Notes under the pieces: model-generated
Told to the model about the DNA's origin: nothing
The model's input: only the letters and a program-made list of their open reading frames with translations
Database searches by the model: none
Assembly: GCA_945787635.1 (NCBI GenBank)
Contig: CALZIK010000172.1
Coordinates: 1 to 57,777 of the forward strand
Length of the DNA: 57,777 bases
Direction: 5' to 3'
Origin: Thermoanaerobaculia bacterium
Lineage (GTDB): Bacteria; Acidobacteriota; Thermoanaerobaculia; Multivoradales; JAHEKO01
Program-made: the position numbers and the translations under genes
In this document: positions 15,832 to 23,842 of the stretch, in pieces
How the letters are laid out: each line of letters opens with the position of its first letter
Position numbering within the stretch: position 1 is the first letter of the stretch

Positions 15832-17247
15832 GTGCCTGGCCGCTCGACGACAAAGCGCCTCTCCCGTTTCCTGCCAGCGGCACTCGGACGAGGGCTCGCA
15901 GCCTGGTTGCTGGTCTGCCTGGCTCCGCTCGCGGGGTGCGCCCGCGAAGGACGGGCAGAGGCTCCCGAGGCACTCGCCTGGTTGTCGGGCTACCTGAAGA
16001 TCGACACCACGAATCCGCCGGGACGAGAGGAAGTGGCGGCCCGCTTGCTGCGCGAGATCCTGCATCGCGAGGGGATCTCTACCCGGCTTCTGGTGTCGCC
16101 CCTCGGCAGGACGAATCTCTACGCGCGCCTGGAGCCTGCGGTCCTGGGAAAGGGAGCGCTGGTTCTCACCCATCACATGGACGTCGTGCCGCCTGGCCCC
16201 GGCTGGACGGTCGAGCCGTTCGCGGCGCTCGAGTCGAAAGGCTGGATCTGGGGTCGCGGGGCGCTGGACGTCAAGAGCCTCGGCGTCGCGCAGCTGGCCG
16301 CCTTCATCGACCTACATCGTCGTGGAGGGCCACTCGAGCGACCGGTCGTCTTTCTCGCGGTCGCAGACGAAGAGAGCGGCGGCGCCGAGGGCACCCGATG
16401 GTTGCTGGAAAGCCACCCCGACCTGTTCACCGATGCCGCCGCGGTGCTCGGAGAGGGCGGCGCCAATCGCGTAGTGTCCGGGGTACAGCTGTGGTGGGGG
16501 ATCGAAACCGCTCAGAAGCGACCGCTCTGGCTCCGAGCCAGCGTCCAGGGACGCGGAGGGCACGGCTCCATGCTGAATCCCGCAAGCGCCCCACACCAAC
16601 TTACCCTCGCCCTTGCTCGCCTGATCCAACGCCCACGAGATTTCCGAGTGACGCCTGAGGTGCGACGCTATCTCGAAGCTGCGGCTCCCCAGCAAAGTCT
16701 GGTCTTCCAGGACATGGTCGACCACCTCGACGAGATCGTCGCTGACGAGGTGCCCGAGCGCAGACTGTTCCCCGGAATAGCGAACTATCTCCTAGACACG
16801 ATTCAGGTCAATGTCCTCGAGACCGGCGAACGGATCAATGTTGTGCCGGAAGAGGCCTCGGCGATGATCGACATCCGACTGCTGCCGGATACCGACGAAC
16901 GGGCCATGCTCGAAGAGGTTCGAGCGCTTCTGGGACCGCGGATCGAAGTCGAGACGCTACTCAACGCCTCGCGCTCGGCCCCGTCAACGGTCGACAACGA
17001 GATTTACGCCTGCCTCGAGCAAGTGCTGGCGCCGACCGCTCCCGTTATCCCGGCTTTCATAGCGGGCGTTACCGATTCTCGCTATTACCGAGAGCGGGGG
17101 ATCCCAGCCTACGGCTTTTCGCCTTTCTCACTCGGTGGCGACGCGACCCGCGGCATTCACTCTGCGGACGAGCGCATCTCGAAGGCATCCTTCTCGGCTG
17201 GGGTAAAGCTGTACTCGGACCTCGTGCGACGCTGCACGGGTCCCTGA
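15832..17247 (+). CDS. M20-family metallopeptidase, predicted lipoprotein
   Basis: About 471 residues. A lipoprotein signal peptide ends in LAPLAGC, with the Cys near residue 36 if GTG 15832 is the start; a TTG at 15784 is an alternative and neither has a clear ribosome site. The M20 fold is complete: HHMDVVPPGPGW and GRGALDVKS (metal site), DEESGG (catalytic Glu), GRGGHGSMLNP (lid His) and GIHSADERI (last metal His). It probably cleaves peptides or acyl-amino acids in the periplasm. It is a paralog of the gene at 13549; the pair flanks the pilin gene. Confidence 0.9.
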   Translation: MPGRSTTKRLSRFLPAALGRGLAAWLLVCLAPLAGCAREGRAEAPEALAWLSGYLKIDTTNPPGREEVAARLLREILHREGISTRLLVSPLGRTNLYARLEPAVLGKGALVLTHHMDVVPPGPGWTVEPFAALESKGWIWGRGALDVKSLGVAQLAAFIDLHRRGGPLERPVVFLAVADEESGGAEGTRWLLESHPDLFTDAAAVLGEGGANRVVSGVQLWWGIETAQKRPLWLRASVQGRGGHGSMLNPASAPHQLTLALARLIQRPRDFRVTPEVRRYLEAAAPQQSLVFQDMVDHLDEIVADEVPERRLFPGIANYLLDTIQVNVLETGERINVVPEEASAMIDIRLLPDTDERAMLEEVRALLGPRIEVETLLNASRSAPSTVDNEIYACLEQVLAPTAPVIPAFIAGVTDSRYYRERGIPAYGFSPFSLGGDATRGIHSADERISKASFSAGVKLYSDLVRRCTGP

Positions 17248-17330
17248 CCGGCCCCCGGCGTCGCCCGTTCGACTCGGGTCCGCCACGGGCGACCGGACGC
17301 GAGAACCGCAACCAGTAGAATCACGACGGC

Positions 17331-18101
17331 ATGCCCTCCTCGTTTCTGATTCTGTACAGCGGTCTTTTCGGCCTCGCGGTTGGCAGTTTTTTCAACGTCG
17401 TCGTCCATCGATTGCCCCGCGGCGTCTCGATCGTGTTTCCCCGCTCGGCGTGCACCTACTGCGGCGGCGCTTTGAAGGCACGAGACAACATTCCGGTCTT
17501 GAGCTATCTGGCCTTGCGCGGCAGGTGCCGGTGGTGCGCTGCCCCGATCTCGATCCGCTACCCTCTGGTCGAGCTCACGACCGGAATCCTCTTCGCACTC
17601 TGTGCCTGGCGCTTCGGATGGAGTTGGGAGACACTCGTCATGGCGCTTTTCTGCGGCGTGCTGCTGGTTTTGGCGCTCATCGACCTCGATCACTTCGTGC
17701 TGCCCGACAAGATCACCCTGCCTGGAACGCTCGGCGGCCTCGCCGTGCAGCCGTGGCTGCCGCGAGTCGATCTCCTGGACGCCTTGCTGGGAGTCGTCGC
17801 GGGCGCCGGCGTCCTCATCCTGATCGTCAACTTCTGGTACTGGCTTCGCCACGAGGAAGGCATGGGGCTGGGCGACGTCAACATGCTGGCGATGGTGGGC
17901 GCGTTCCTGGGCTGGCAAGGAGCGGCTGTCACCCTGGTGTCGGCAACGGTCGCCGGAGCGTTGACCGGGCTCATCCTGATCGCCTCGCGCCGCCTGGGCA
18001 CCAAGTCGCGCCTGCCTTTCGGGGTCTTCCTGTCGCTAGGCGCCTTGATCGCTGTTTTCTTTGGAGAGCAGCTCACCAGCGTCTACGCAGGCTGGCTATG
18101 A
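17331..18101 (+). CDS. pilD: Prepilin peptidase / N-methyltransferase
   Basis: 256 residues with about eight spans. The N-terminal domain has two CxxC pairs (CTYCGG and CRWCAAP) for the zinc-linked methyltransferase part. The peptidase part has the two catalytic aspartates in LIDLDHFVLPD and GMGLGDVN; the usual Lys of GxGDxK is Asn here. It cleaves the leader of class III signals and methylates the new N-terminus, so the pilin-like protein encoded at 15151 is a natural substrate. The gene overlaps the sensor kinase start by 4 bases (ATGA). Confidence 0.93.
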   Translation: MPSSFLILYSGLFGLAVGSFFNVVVHRLPRGVSIVFPRSACTYCGGALKARDNIPVLSYLALRGRCRWCAAPISIRYPLVELTTGILFALCAWRFGWSWETLVMALFCGVLLVLALIDLDHFVLPDKITLPGTLGGLAVQPWLPRVDLLDALLGVVAGAGVLILIVNFWYWLRHEEGMGLGDVNMLAMVGAFLGWQGAAVTLVSATVAGALTGLILIASRRLGTKSRLPFGVFLSLGALIAVFFGEQLTSVYAGWL

Positions 18102-19879
18102 CCGAACCGACGCGCAGGGCCGGAATCGGTCTGCGGCGAGAGGTCGCGATCGTTCTGCCGTTCGTCTTGCTGCTCCTGGTGGTTCTTTCCACGTATACCC
18201 TGTTCAGCTACCGCTCCGGTCTGTCTGTAATCGTTGATGCGCGTCGAGGAGAAGCCGCGCGTCTGGCGGGCCGGCTCGCCGAAGCGATCGCCGACGGACG
18301 AATTCGAGATGCCGCCGGGCTGCACGAGCGGGCTTTGACCGCGGACTATTTCGTCTTGTTGTCAGCCACCGGAGACCCGGTCTTTCAAGGCGGCTCGATC
18401 CCGACCGGGAGTCCGCTCAGCGACTTTGACGGCATCGCCCTCGCGGGCCCTGTCGCGATCGGTCCGCCGGCAGCGGGCAGCGGCCACATCGCCGCGATCG
18501 CGCCCACCCGTTGGAACGCGGAGAAGCACTACGTGCGGGTCGACGTTCGCGCCAACGAGTTGGCCGGCCAGCTGCGCAACCTGCGCGCTCTCATCTGGGT
18601 GGTATTGCCAATCAACGCCGCTCTGTCGGTTCTGGTGCTGCTGTTTCTGCGCCACCTGCTGGCCCCGTACGACCGACTGCTGGCTACCGCGCGGAGAATC
18701 CAGGGCGAGTCCGACGGCTCGCAAGACGAGGTCGCGTTCTTGATCGCTTCCTTCGAGAAGGCGGTCCTGGCGCTCGAACAGGACCGATCCGGCGAGGGTG
18801 ACCTGGAAACGCTGGAGCTAGCCCTCGGCCCCAACCTCGAGAGCGGATTCTTGCTGCTCGGCCATCGAGGCGAAGTGCTCTCGCTCAATCCCGCGGGCCG
18901 CGAGCTCCTGGGCTGCGAACCTTCGGCGGCCGGCACGCCGGTGACAGAGCTCCTGACCCGTCATTCCGAGCTCTCCGAGCTGATCGCCGGTGCGCTCGAC
19001 ACCGGCGAGCCGATCCAACGCCACGAGGTCGGAATCCAACGGGACGGCCGCAGGCTGACCCTCGGTCTGAGTGTTCATCCGCTGCGCCGCGACGACGGCG
19101 AGGTGCGCGGCTACCTGGTCCTGTTCGCCGACCTCACCGAGACTCGTAGGCAGGCGGAGGAAGAGCGCCTCTCCGTCAGCCTCGCGCAAGTCGGCGAGCT
19201 CGCCGCCGGCGTGGCTCACGAGATGCGCAACAGCCTCTCGACGTTCCGTGGGTACTTGACCCTGGTCGAGCGAGCTCCCGAAGAAGAAGCCCTCGGCGAC
19301 TACCTTTCGGAGCTGCGCAGGGAGACCGACCATCTGCAACGCGTCCTCGAGGACTTTCTTTCCTTCGCCAGACCGCAGAGCTCCCGCCCCGAAGTCCTCA
19401 ACCTGGAGACCGTGGTTCGCCGAGCGGCGGTGGACCCAGCGCTGACCCAGGGCGCCGTCGAGATCGAAGGCCGGCTCGAGCTGCCGGTCAAGGGCGATTC
19501 TCAACTGCTCGAGCGAGCTCTGCGCAACCTGCTGCACAACGCCTGTCAGGCTCAGCAGTCGGTGGGAGTGAATGAACCGGTGCTGGTCAAGCTATCCACC
19601 CGTGACGGCGGTGCCAGCGCAGAGATCCTGGACCGGGGTCCGGGGCTTCCCCAAGACGTGCGCGAGCGGCTCTTCGAGCCCTTTGTCACCGGGCGGCCGG
19701 ACGGGGTCGGTCTTGGGCTGTCTCTAGCGCGCCGGATCGTCGACCTCCACGGCGGCCATCTGCATCTCGAAGATCGCGTCGGAGGTGGAACCGCGGCACG
19801 GCTCTGGTTGCCACCGATCGAAGGCGGCGACCCGTCTAACCTCGATACTTCGGGAAGCCCTCGAGATCATACTCCTTGA
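18098..19879 (+). CDS. PilS-like membrane sensor histidine kinase
   Basis: 593 residues: span at about 15-35, an extracytoplasmic region of about 125 residues, a second span near 160-180, a HAMP-like stretch, a PAS domain at about 235-350, then HisKA and HATPase_c. The H-box is GVAHEMRNSLSTF, the N-box NLLHNACQA and the G-boxes GPGLP and GVGLGLSLARRI. It is coupled to pilD by an ATGA overlap, which supports a role in pilus control. Its 3' end overlaps the convergent response regulator gene by 44 bases, an unusual arrangement for a cognate pair. A stimulus cannot be inferred. Confidence 0.9.
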   Translation: MTEPTRRAGIGLRREVAIVLPFVLLLLVVLSTYTLFSYRSGLSVIVDARRGEAARLAGRLAEAIADGRIRDAAGLHERALTADYFVLLSATGDPVFQGGSIPTGSPLSDFDGIALAGPVAIGPPAAGSGHIAAIAPTRWNAEKHYVRVDVRANELAGQLRNLRALIWVVLPINAALSVLVLLFLRHLLAPYDRLLATARRIQGESDGSQDEVAFLIASFEKAVLALEQDRSGEGDLETLELALGPNLESGFLLLGHRGEVLSLNPAGRELLGCEPSAAGTPVTELLTRHSELSELIAGALDTGEPIQRHEVGIQRDGRRLTLGLSVHPLRRDDGEVRGYLVLFADLTETRRQAEEERLSVSLAQVGELAAGVAHEMRNSLSTFRGYLTLVERAPEEEALGDYLSELRRETDHLQRVLEDFLSFARPQSSRPEVLNLETVVRRAAVDPALTQGAVEIEGRLELPVKGDSQLLERALRNLLHNACQAQQSVGVNEPVLVKLSTRDGGASAEILDRGPGLPQDVRERLFEPFVTGRPDGVGLGLSLARRIVDLHGGHLHLEDRVGGGTAARLWLPPIEGGDPSNLDTSGSPRDHTP

Positions 19880-21143
19880 CCCTGCGCTGAAGCGCCCGGT
19901 AGCTGACGCCCAAAATGGCGGCTGCCTCCTTCTTGTCTCCGCCGGCGGAGCGCAGAGCCTCCTCGACCTCCCGCCGACCCTCTGATTCGGCCCCCTGGGC
20001 CAGCAGTCCCTTGAGGTCGGCCACCGTTAGCGTGTTGCTTTCGCAGAGAATCGCCGCGCGCTCGAGCAGGTTGGCCAGCTGTCGAACGTTGCCCGGCCAC
20101 TCCTGCTCCTGGAGCACCTCGCCGGCTCGAGGCGTGGGCACCAGCAGGGGCCGCCGCAGCCGGGCACAGATACCTTCCAGGAGGTGAGCGACGAGAAGAG
20201 GAGTATCAGACGCACGATCTCGTAACCGCGGCAGTTCAATCGGGAAGACCTCGAGTCGAAAGTACAGATCGGAGCGAAATTCGCCTCGCTCGACCATCAC
20301 CTGGAGATTGCGATTGGTGGCCGCCACCAGCCGAACGTCCGCATGCAATGTCTGGCTCCCTCCGACCCGCTCGAACGCGCGCTCCTCGAGAACCCGGAGG
20401 ATCTTGCTCTGAATTCCCAACCCGAGCTCGCCGACCTCATCCAGGAGAAGAGTGCCTCCCTGCGCCACCTCGAAACGCCCCCTCTGACGCTTGTGGGCGC
20501 CTGTGAAGGCACCTTTTTCGTGCCCGAAAAGCTCGTTCTCGAGTAGCTGCTCCGGTAGAGCCGCCGAGTTGACCGCCACGAACGGACCGGCGGCGCGCGC
20601 CGAATGGGCGTGAATCGCTCTGGCGAAAAGCTCTTTGCCGGTGCCGCTCTCACCGGTCAGAAGCACCGTGCTCTCGGTGGCCGCAACGCGCATCGCGAGC
20701 TTGGCAGCCGCTCGAATCAACGGGTGCCGGCCCACGATCGGCGGAACCCCGGGCGCTTCGAGCAGCAATGCCTCGGTCTCGCCTCCGAGGTGCGATTCGA
20801 TCAACGCCGCCAGATCGTCCAGTTCGACCGGCTTTTCCAGAAAGTCGCTCGCGCCCATCTTCATGGCGTCCACGGCCGTCTGCACAGTGCCGTGCGCGGT
20901 GAGCACGATCACCGGAACATCCGGGCGAGCCCCGCGGCTGGCCTCGAGAACATCGAGCCCCGAGGCGGCGGGAAGCTTGAGATCGGTGACCACCAGATCG
21001 AACTGTCCGGTGCCTGCCAGGGTCACGCCCTCGGCGCCGTCGGCGGCAGCGGTGACCGCATAGCCATGCTGCTCGAGCGCCGTGGCGAGCAGTCGCCGCA
21101 ATGCGCCACGGTCCTCGACGAGGAGAATGGTCGATGGCCGCAT
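19836..21143 (-). CDS. NtrC/PilR-family sigma-54-dependent response regulator
   Basis: 435 residues with three domains: receiver (1-120; phospho-Asp in VVTDLKLP, Lys in LEKPVE), AAA+ sigma-54 interaction domain (about 140-375; Walker A GESGTGKE, the GAFTGA loop in HEKGAFTGAHK, Walker B TLLLDEVGE, R-finger area), and a Fis-type helix-turn-helix at the C-terminus (KKEAAAILGVSYRALQRRVK). The GAFTGA loop marks a true sigma-54 activator. It is encoded 8 bases after selA on the same strand and meets the sensor kinase gene tail to tail. The two sigma-54 promoters in this window are plausible targets. Confidence 0.94.
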   Translation of the reverse strand: MRPSTILLVEDRGALRRLLATALEQHGYAVTAAADGAEGVTLAGTGQFDLVVTDLKLPAASGLDVLEASRGARPDVPVIVLTAHGTVQTAVDAMKMGASDFLEKPVELDDLAALIESHLGGETEALLLEAPGVPPIVGRHPLIRAAAKLAMRVAATESTVLLTGESGTGKELFARAIHAHSARAAGPFVAVNSAALPEQLLENELFGHEKGAFTGAHKRQRGRFEVAQGGTLLLDEVGELGLGIQSKILRVLEERAFERVGGSQTLHADVRLVAATNRNLQVMVERGEFRSDLYFRLEVFPIELPRLRDRASDTPLLVAHLLEGICARLRRPLLVPTPRAGEVLQEQEWPGNVRQLANLLERAAILCESNTLTVADLKGLLAQGAESEGRREVEEALRSAGGDKKEAAAILGVSYRALQRRVKEYDLEGFPKYRG

Positions 21144-21151
21144 CTTTGGAG

Positions 21152-22531
21152 CTATCCTCGGGCCTGCCCGATCCGCCGTTGAGCCGCCGCGGCCGCGGCG
21201 ATCAACGAGGCGTCGTCCTCGGGGTCCACGGTGCGAAGATCCAGAATCATGCGCCCACCCTTGGAGTAGCCGACCACTGGCGGCGTGCCCGCCCTCATCT
21301 GTGCCGCTAGCTCGGCACTGTCCGGCAACGCCAGAACCTGGCCCGAAACCGGCCGGTCGGGAGCGGACCCGCCGCCGAGGAAAGCGTCCGCCGTCACGAT
21401 CTCCGCTCCCAGCCCGGCCGCCGCCGCCTCCAGGCGCCGCCGGTGCGATTCCGGATCCGGCCACAACCGATCCAGGGGCAGCGCCTCTCCGGCGAGATGC
21501 AGTCTCAAAACGCCCTCGAGGGCGGCGAGCACGGTTCGATCCGGGCGCAGGGCCCGGTACAGCGGGTGGCTTCGGCAGCGGTCGACGAATACCTCCTCTC
21601 CGACCAGGATGCCCGCCTGCGGGCCTCCGAGGAGCTTGTCGCCACTGCCACATGCCAGGTGACATCCGGCTGCGACGAGCTGCTCGAGACTGGGATGACC
21701 CTTGAGCTGCTCCCGCTCCGGTCCGACCCGCAGCAGTCCACTGCCCTCGTCCACGAGAACCGGGACTTTGCGCCTGCGGCCCAGCTCCACGAGATCGCCG
21801 GGCGTAACGCTGGCTACGTAGCCCGACTGCCGGTAGTTGCTTGGATAGACCTTGAGCAGAAGCGCGGTGTCGGGACCGATCGCGCCCTCGTAGTCCGCCA
21901 CCGTCGTCCGATTCGTGGTTCCGACCTCAACCAGCCTGACGCCCGCCGACTCGAGCAGTTCCGGGATCCGGAACGAGCCGCCAATTTCCACCAGCTCTCC
22001 ACGCGAGACGACGACCTCCCGACCGAGAGCCCAGGCCTTGAGCACCAGCACCATCGCCGCTGCGTTGTTGTTGACCACCAGCGCCGCTGGGGCGCCGGTG
22101 AGCGCCTCGAGCAGGCGGGCGCTGCGGTGGTTCCGATCGAGCCGGCTTCCGGAGTCGAGGTCGAACTCGAGATCGCAATAGGCGTCCAGCAACAGCGGCA
22201 AGCGGCGCGCGATCGCGCGAGGCAGGGGTGCCCGCCCGAGGTTCGTGTGCAGCAAGATTCCCGTGGCGTTGAGTACCCGGCGCAGCGGCGCTCCAAACTC
22301 TTCTTCCAGCGCTCGTACCACTCGGCGCGGTTGCGCTGCCAGTTCCTCGTCGAGCGAGCCGGCGTCACCCGCTCGAATCCTCTCTCGCAAACCGTCGAGC
22401 TCACGCCTGACTTGGACGCGGACCAAGCCCCTTCCGTATAATTCCTGAGCGCGGACCAGATCGGCATCCCGCAGCAAGGCGTCTACCGCCGGGAGCTCGC
22501 GCAGAAGGTCCGATTGTGGGTCAGCCGCCAT
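21152..22531 (-). CDS. selA: L-seryl-tRNA(Sec) selenium transferase
   Basis: SelA converts Ser-tRNA(Sec) to Sec-tRNA(Sec) with selenophosphate, using PLP. The 459-residue protein has the N-terminal tRNA-binding domain, the signature RVLNATGILLHTNLGRAPL (about residues 84-102), and the PLP lysine in GSGDKLLGGPQAG. Length is normal. It means the host makes selenoproteins, although selB, selD and the tRNA(Sec) gene are not in the window. The response regulator follows after 8 bases, so the two may share a transcript. The start lies 22 bases from the divergent gene at 22554. Confidence 0.95.
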   Translation of the reverse strand: MAADPQSDLLRELPAVDALLRDADLVRAQELYGRGLVRVQVRRELDGLRERIRAGDAGSLDEELAAQPRRVVRALEEEFGAPLRRVLNATGILLHTNLGRAPLPRAIARRLPLLLDAYCDLEFDLDSGSRLDRNHRSARLLEALTGAPAALVVNNNAAAMVLVLKAWALGREVVVSRGELVEIGGSFRIPELLESAGVRLVEVGTTNRTTVADYEGAIGPDTALLLKVYPSNYRQSGYVASVTPGDLVELGRRRKVPVLVDEGSGLLRVGPEREQLKGHPSLEQLVAAGCHLACGSGDKLLGGPQAGILVGEEVFVDRCRSHPLYRALRPDRTVLAALEGVLRLHLAGEALPLDRLWPDPESHRRRLEAAAAGLGAEIVTADAFLGGGSAPDRPVSGQVLALPDSAELAAQMRAGTPPVVGYSKGGRMILDLRTVDPEDDASLIAAAAAAQRRIGQARG

Positions 22532-22553
22532 TCCAGTCCGATTCTAGAGAAAC

Positions 22554-23102
22554 GTGAGCTTTGACGGCCAGATCGCCTCGATCGAGAACGACATGCGGTT
22601 GCTTCGAATCGAGTTCGACAAGTACATGGCCGGCGCCCTGCGAATCCCCCCGGAGGAGTTTCGGCAGCGAATCGAACGGCGAATCCGCCGGATGCGCGAG
22701 AGCAAGCTGCGCTCCTTCGCTCAGCGTTTTCGAATCGGCACTCTGGAAGCCTCCTTCAACACGCTTTGCGAACTGCATAGCCGGCGGCTGCGCGACATCG
22801 AGCGCGGCAAGATCCCTCATCCGAGGCGCACGGAGGTCCGAGCCCAACCGGATCCCACGAAGGGCTTTGTCATGGGAGAGAGTTCGGATCATGCCGCACT
22901 GGAAGCACTGTACAAGAAGCTCTATGGGGCGTCGGGTCGAGGTTCCAGGACCGACTTCGGTAGCTTCGAAAAACACGTCGCCCAACAGATCGCCAAGCTG
23001 CGGCGAAAAACCGGCTGCCAACGGGTACACCTACGGGTCGCCGAAGAAGGCGAAACACTGAAGCTCAAAGCCAAACCAGTCCGCGATGAGAAGACGTCAT
23101 GA
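22554..23102 (+). CDS. Conserved hypothetical, coiled and basic
   Basis: 182 residues, no signal peptide or membrane span. Residues 1-100 are charged and helical with several Arg-rich heptads (FRQRIERRIRRMRESKLRSF), likely a coiled coil. The C-terminal 60 residues (FEKHVAQQIAKLRRKTGC, then VHLRVAEEGETLKLKAKPV) resemble what I remember as the MXAN_5187 C-terminal domain of myxobacterial proteins; this is recall, not a search. It starts with GTG and its end overlaps the TPR gene by 4 bases (ATGA), so the two are probably one unit. Function unknown. Confidence 0.7.
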   Translation: MSFDGQIASIENDMRLLRIEFDKYMAGALRIPPEEFRQRIERRIRRMRESKLRSFAQRFRIGTLEASFNTLCELHSRRLRDIERGKIPHPRRTEVRAQPDPTKGFVMGESSDHAALEALYKKLYGASGRGSRTDFGSFEKHVAQQIAKLRRKTGCQRVHLRVAEEGETLKLKAKPVRDEKTS

Positions 23103-23794
23103 AAACAATCCGAATCGCCATTGCTCTTGCGGTCTTCCTCGCTCTGGCCCCGGCTCCGTGGAAACCCGCCGGCGCAAAGGTCGCTCCCCTGAACCTGCCT
23201 GACGCGATCGCGGCCCAGCACCGGCTCATTGAGCAGAGCCCCGAAGACGCCGGCCTCTACAACGACCTCGGGAACCTCTTCTACCTCGCCGACCGGACCG
23301 AGGAAGCTGAGGACGCCTATCGCGAGGGCATCCGCTTGGACCCCGAGTTCATCCCGATCCGCTACAACCTGGCGCTACTTCTCCACCAATCGAACCGACC
23401 GAGACGCGCTGAGCAGGAGTACCGCTGGGTGTTGAAGACCATGCCCGATCACGCGTGGTCCCACTATCAGCTCGGCGTGCTGTTCTACGAACGGGGCCGG
23501 CGGGCGGCGGCCATCCGCAGCTACGCCCGCTCGATGCGTCTGGACCCCAGACTTACCGACCCTGCCTTCAATCCTCACATCGTCGAGAACTCGCTGGCCT
23601 CGAGCGCGATTCTCATGGCCTACTCCGATCTCTCGGCCGCTGCTCTGGCTCCCCGGGAGTACGAAAATCCCGGGCACGTAACCGCTATTTTGATTCAGGC
23701 CCCGGACGGCCGCGGCATGCTCGAGCAGAAGATCGACAAGAGCCGTGAACGCAAGCAGCGCAGGAAGGCGAAGCAGCAGGATCCTGGAAACTAG
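23099..23794 (+). CDS. Exported TPR-repeat protein
   Basis: 231 residues with a signal peptide (MKTIRIAIALAVFLALAPAP, cleavage likely after AGA at about residue 28) and three or four TPR units at about residues 40-150 (for example YNDLGNLFYLADRTEEAEDA). The tail is basic (KSRERKQRRKAKQQ) and may bind an acidic partner. It overlaps the coiled hypothetical gene upstream by 4 bases. TPR proteins of this kind scaffold envelope complexes; the partner is unknown. Confidence 0.8.
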   Translation: MKTIRIAIALAVFLALAPAPWKPAGAKVAPLNLPDAIAAQHRLIEQSPEDAGLYNDLGNLFYLADRTEEAEDAYREGIRLDPEFIPIRYNLALLLHQSNRPRRAEQEYRWVLKTMPDHAWSHYQLGVLFYERGRRAAAIRSYARSMRLDPRLTDPAFNPHIVENSLASSAILMAYSDLSAAALAPREYENPGHVTAILIQAPDGRGMLEQKIDKSRERKQRRKAKQQDPGN

Positions 23795-23842
23795 TGGCCG
23801 GGTTTCTTCGGAACCTCCGGCCACCAATCGCCACAGGCAAAG

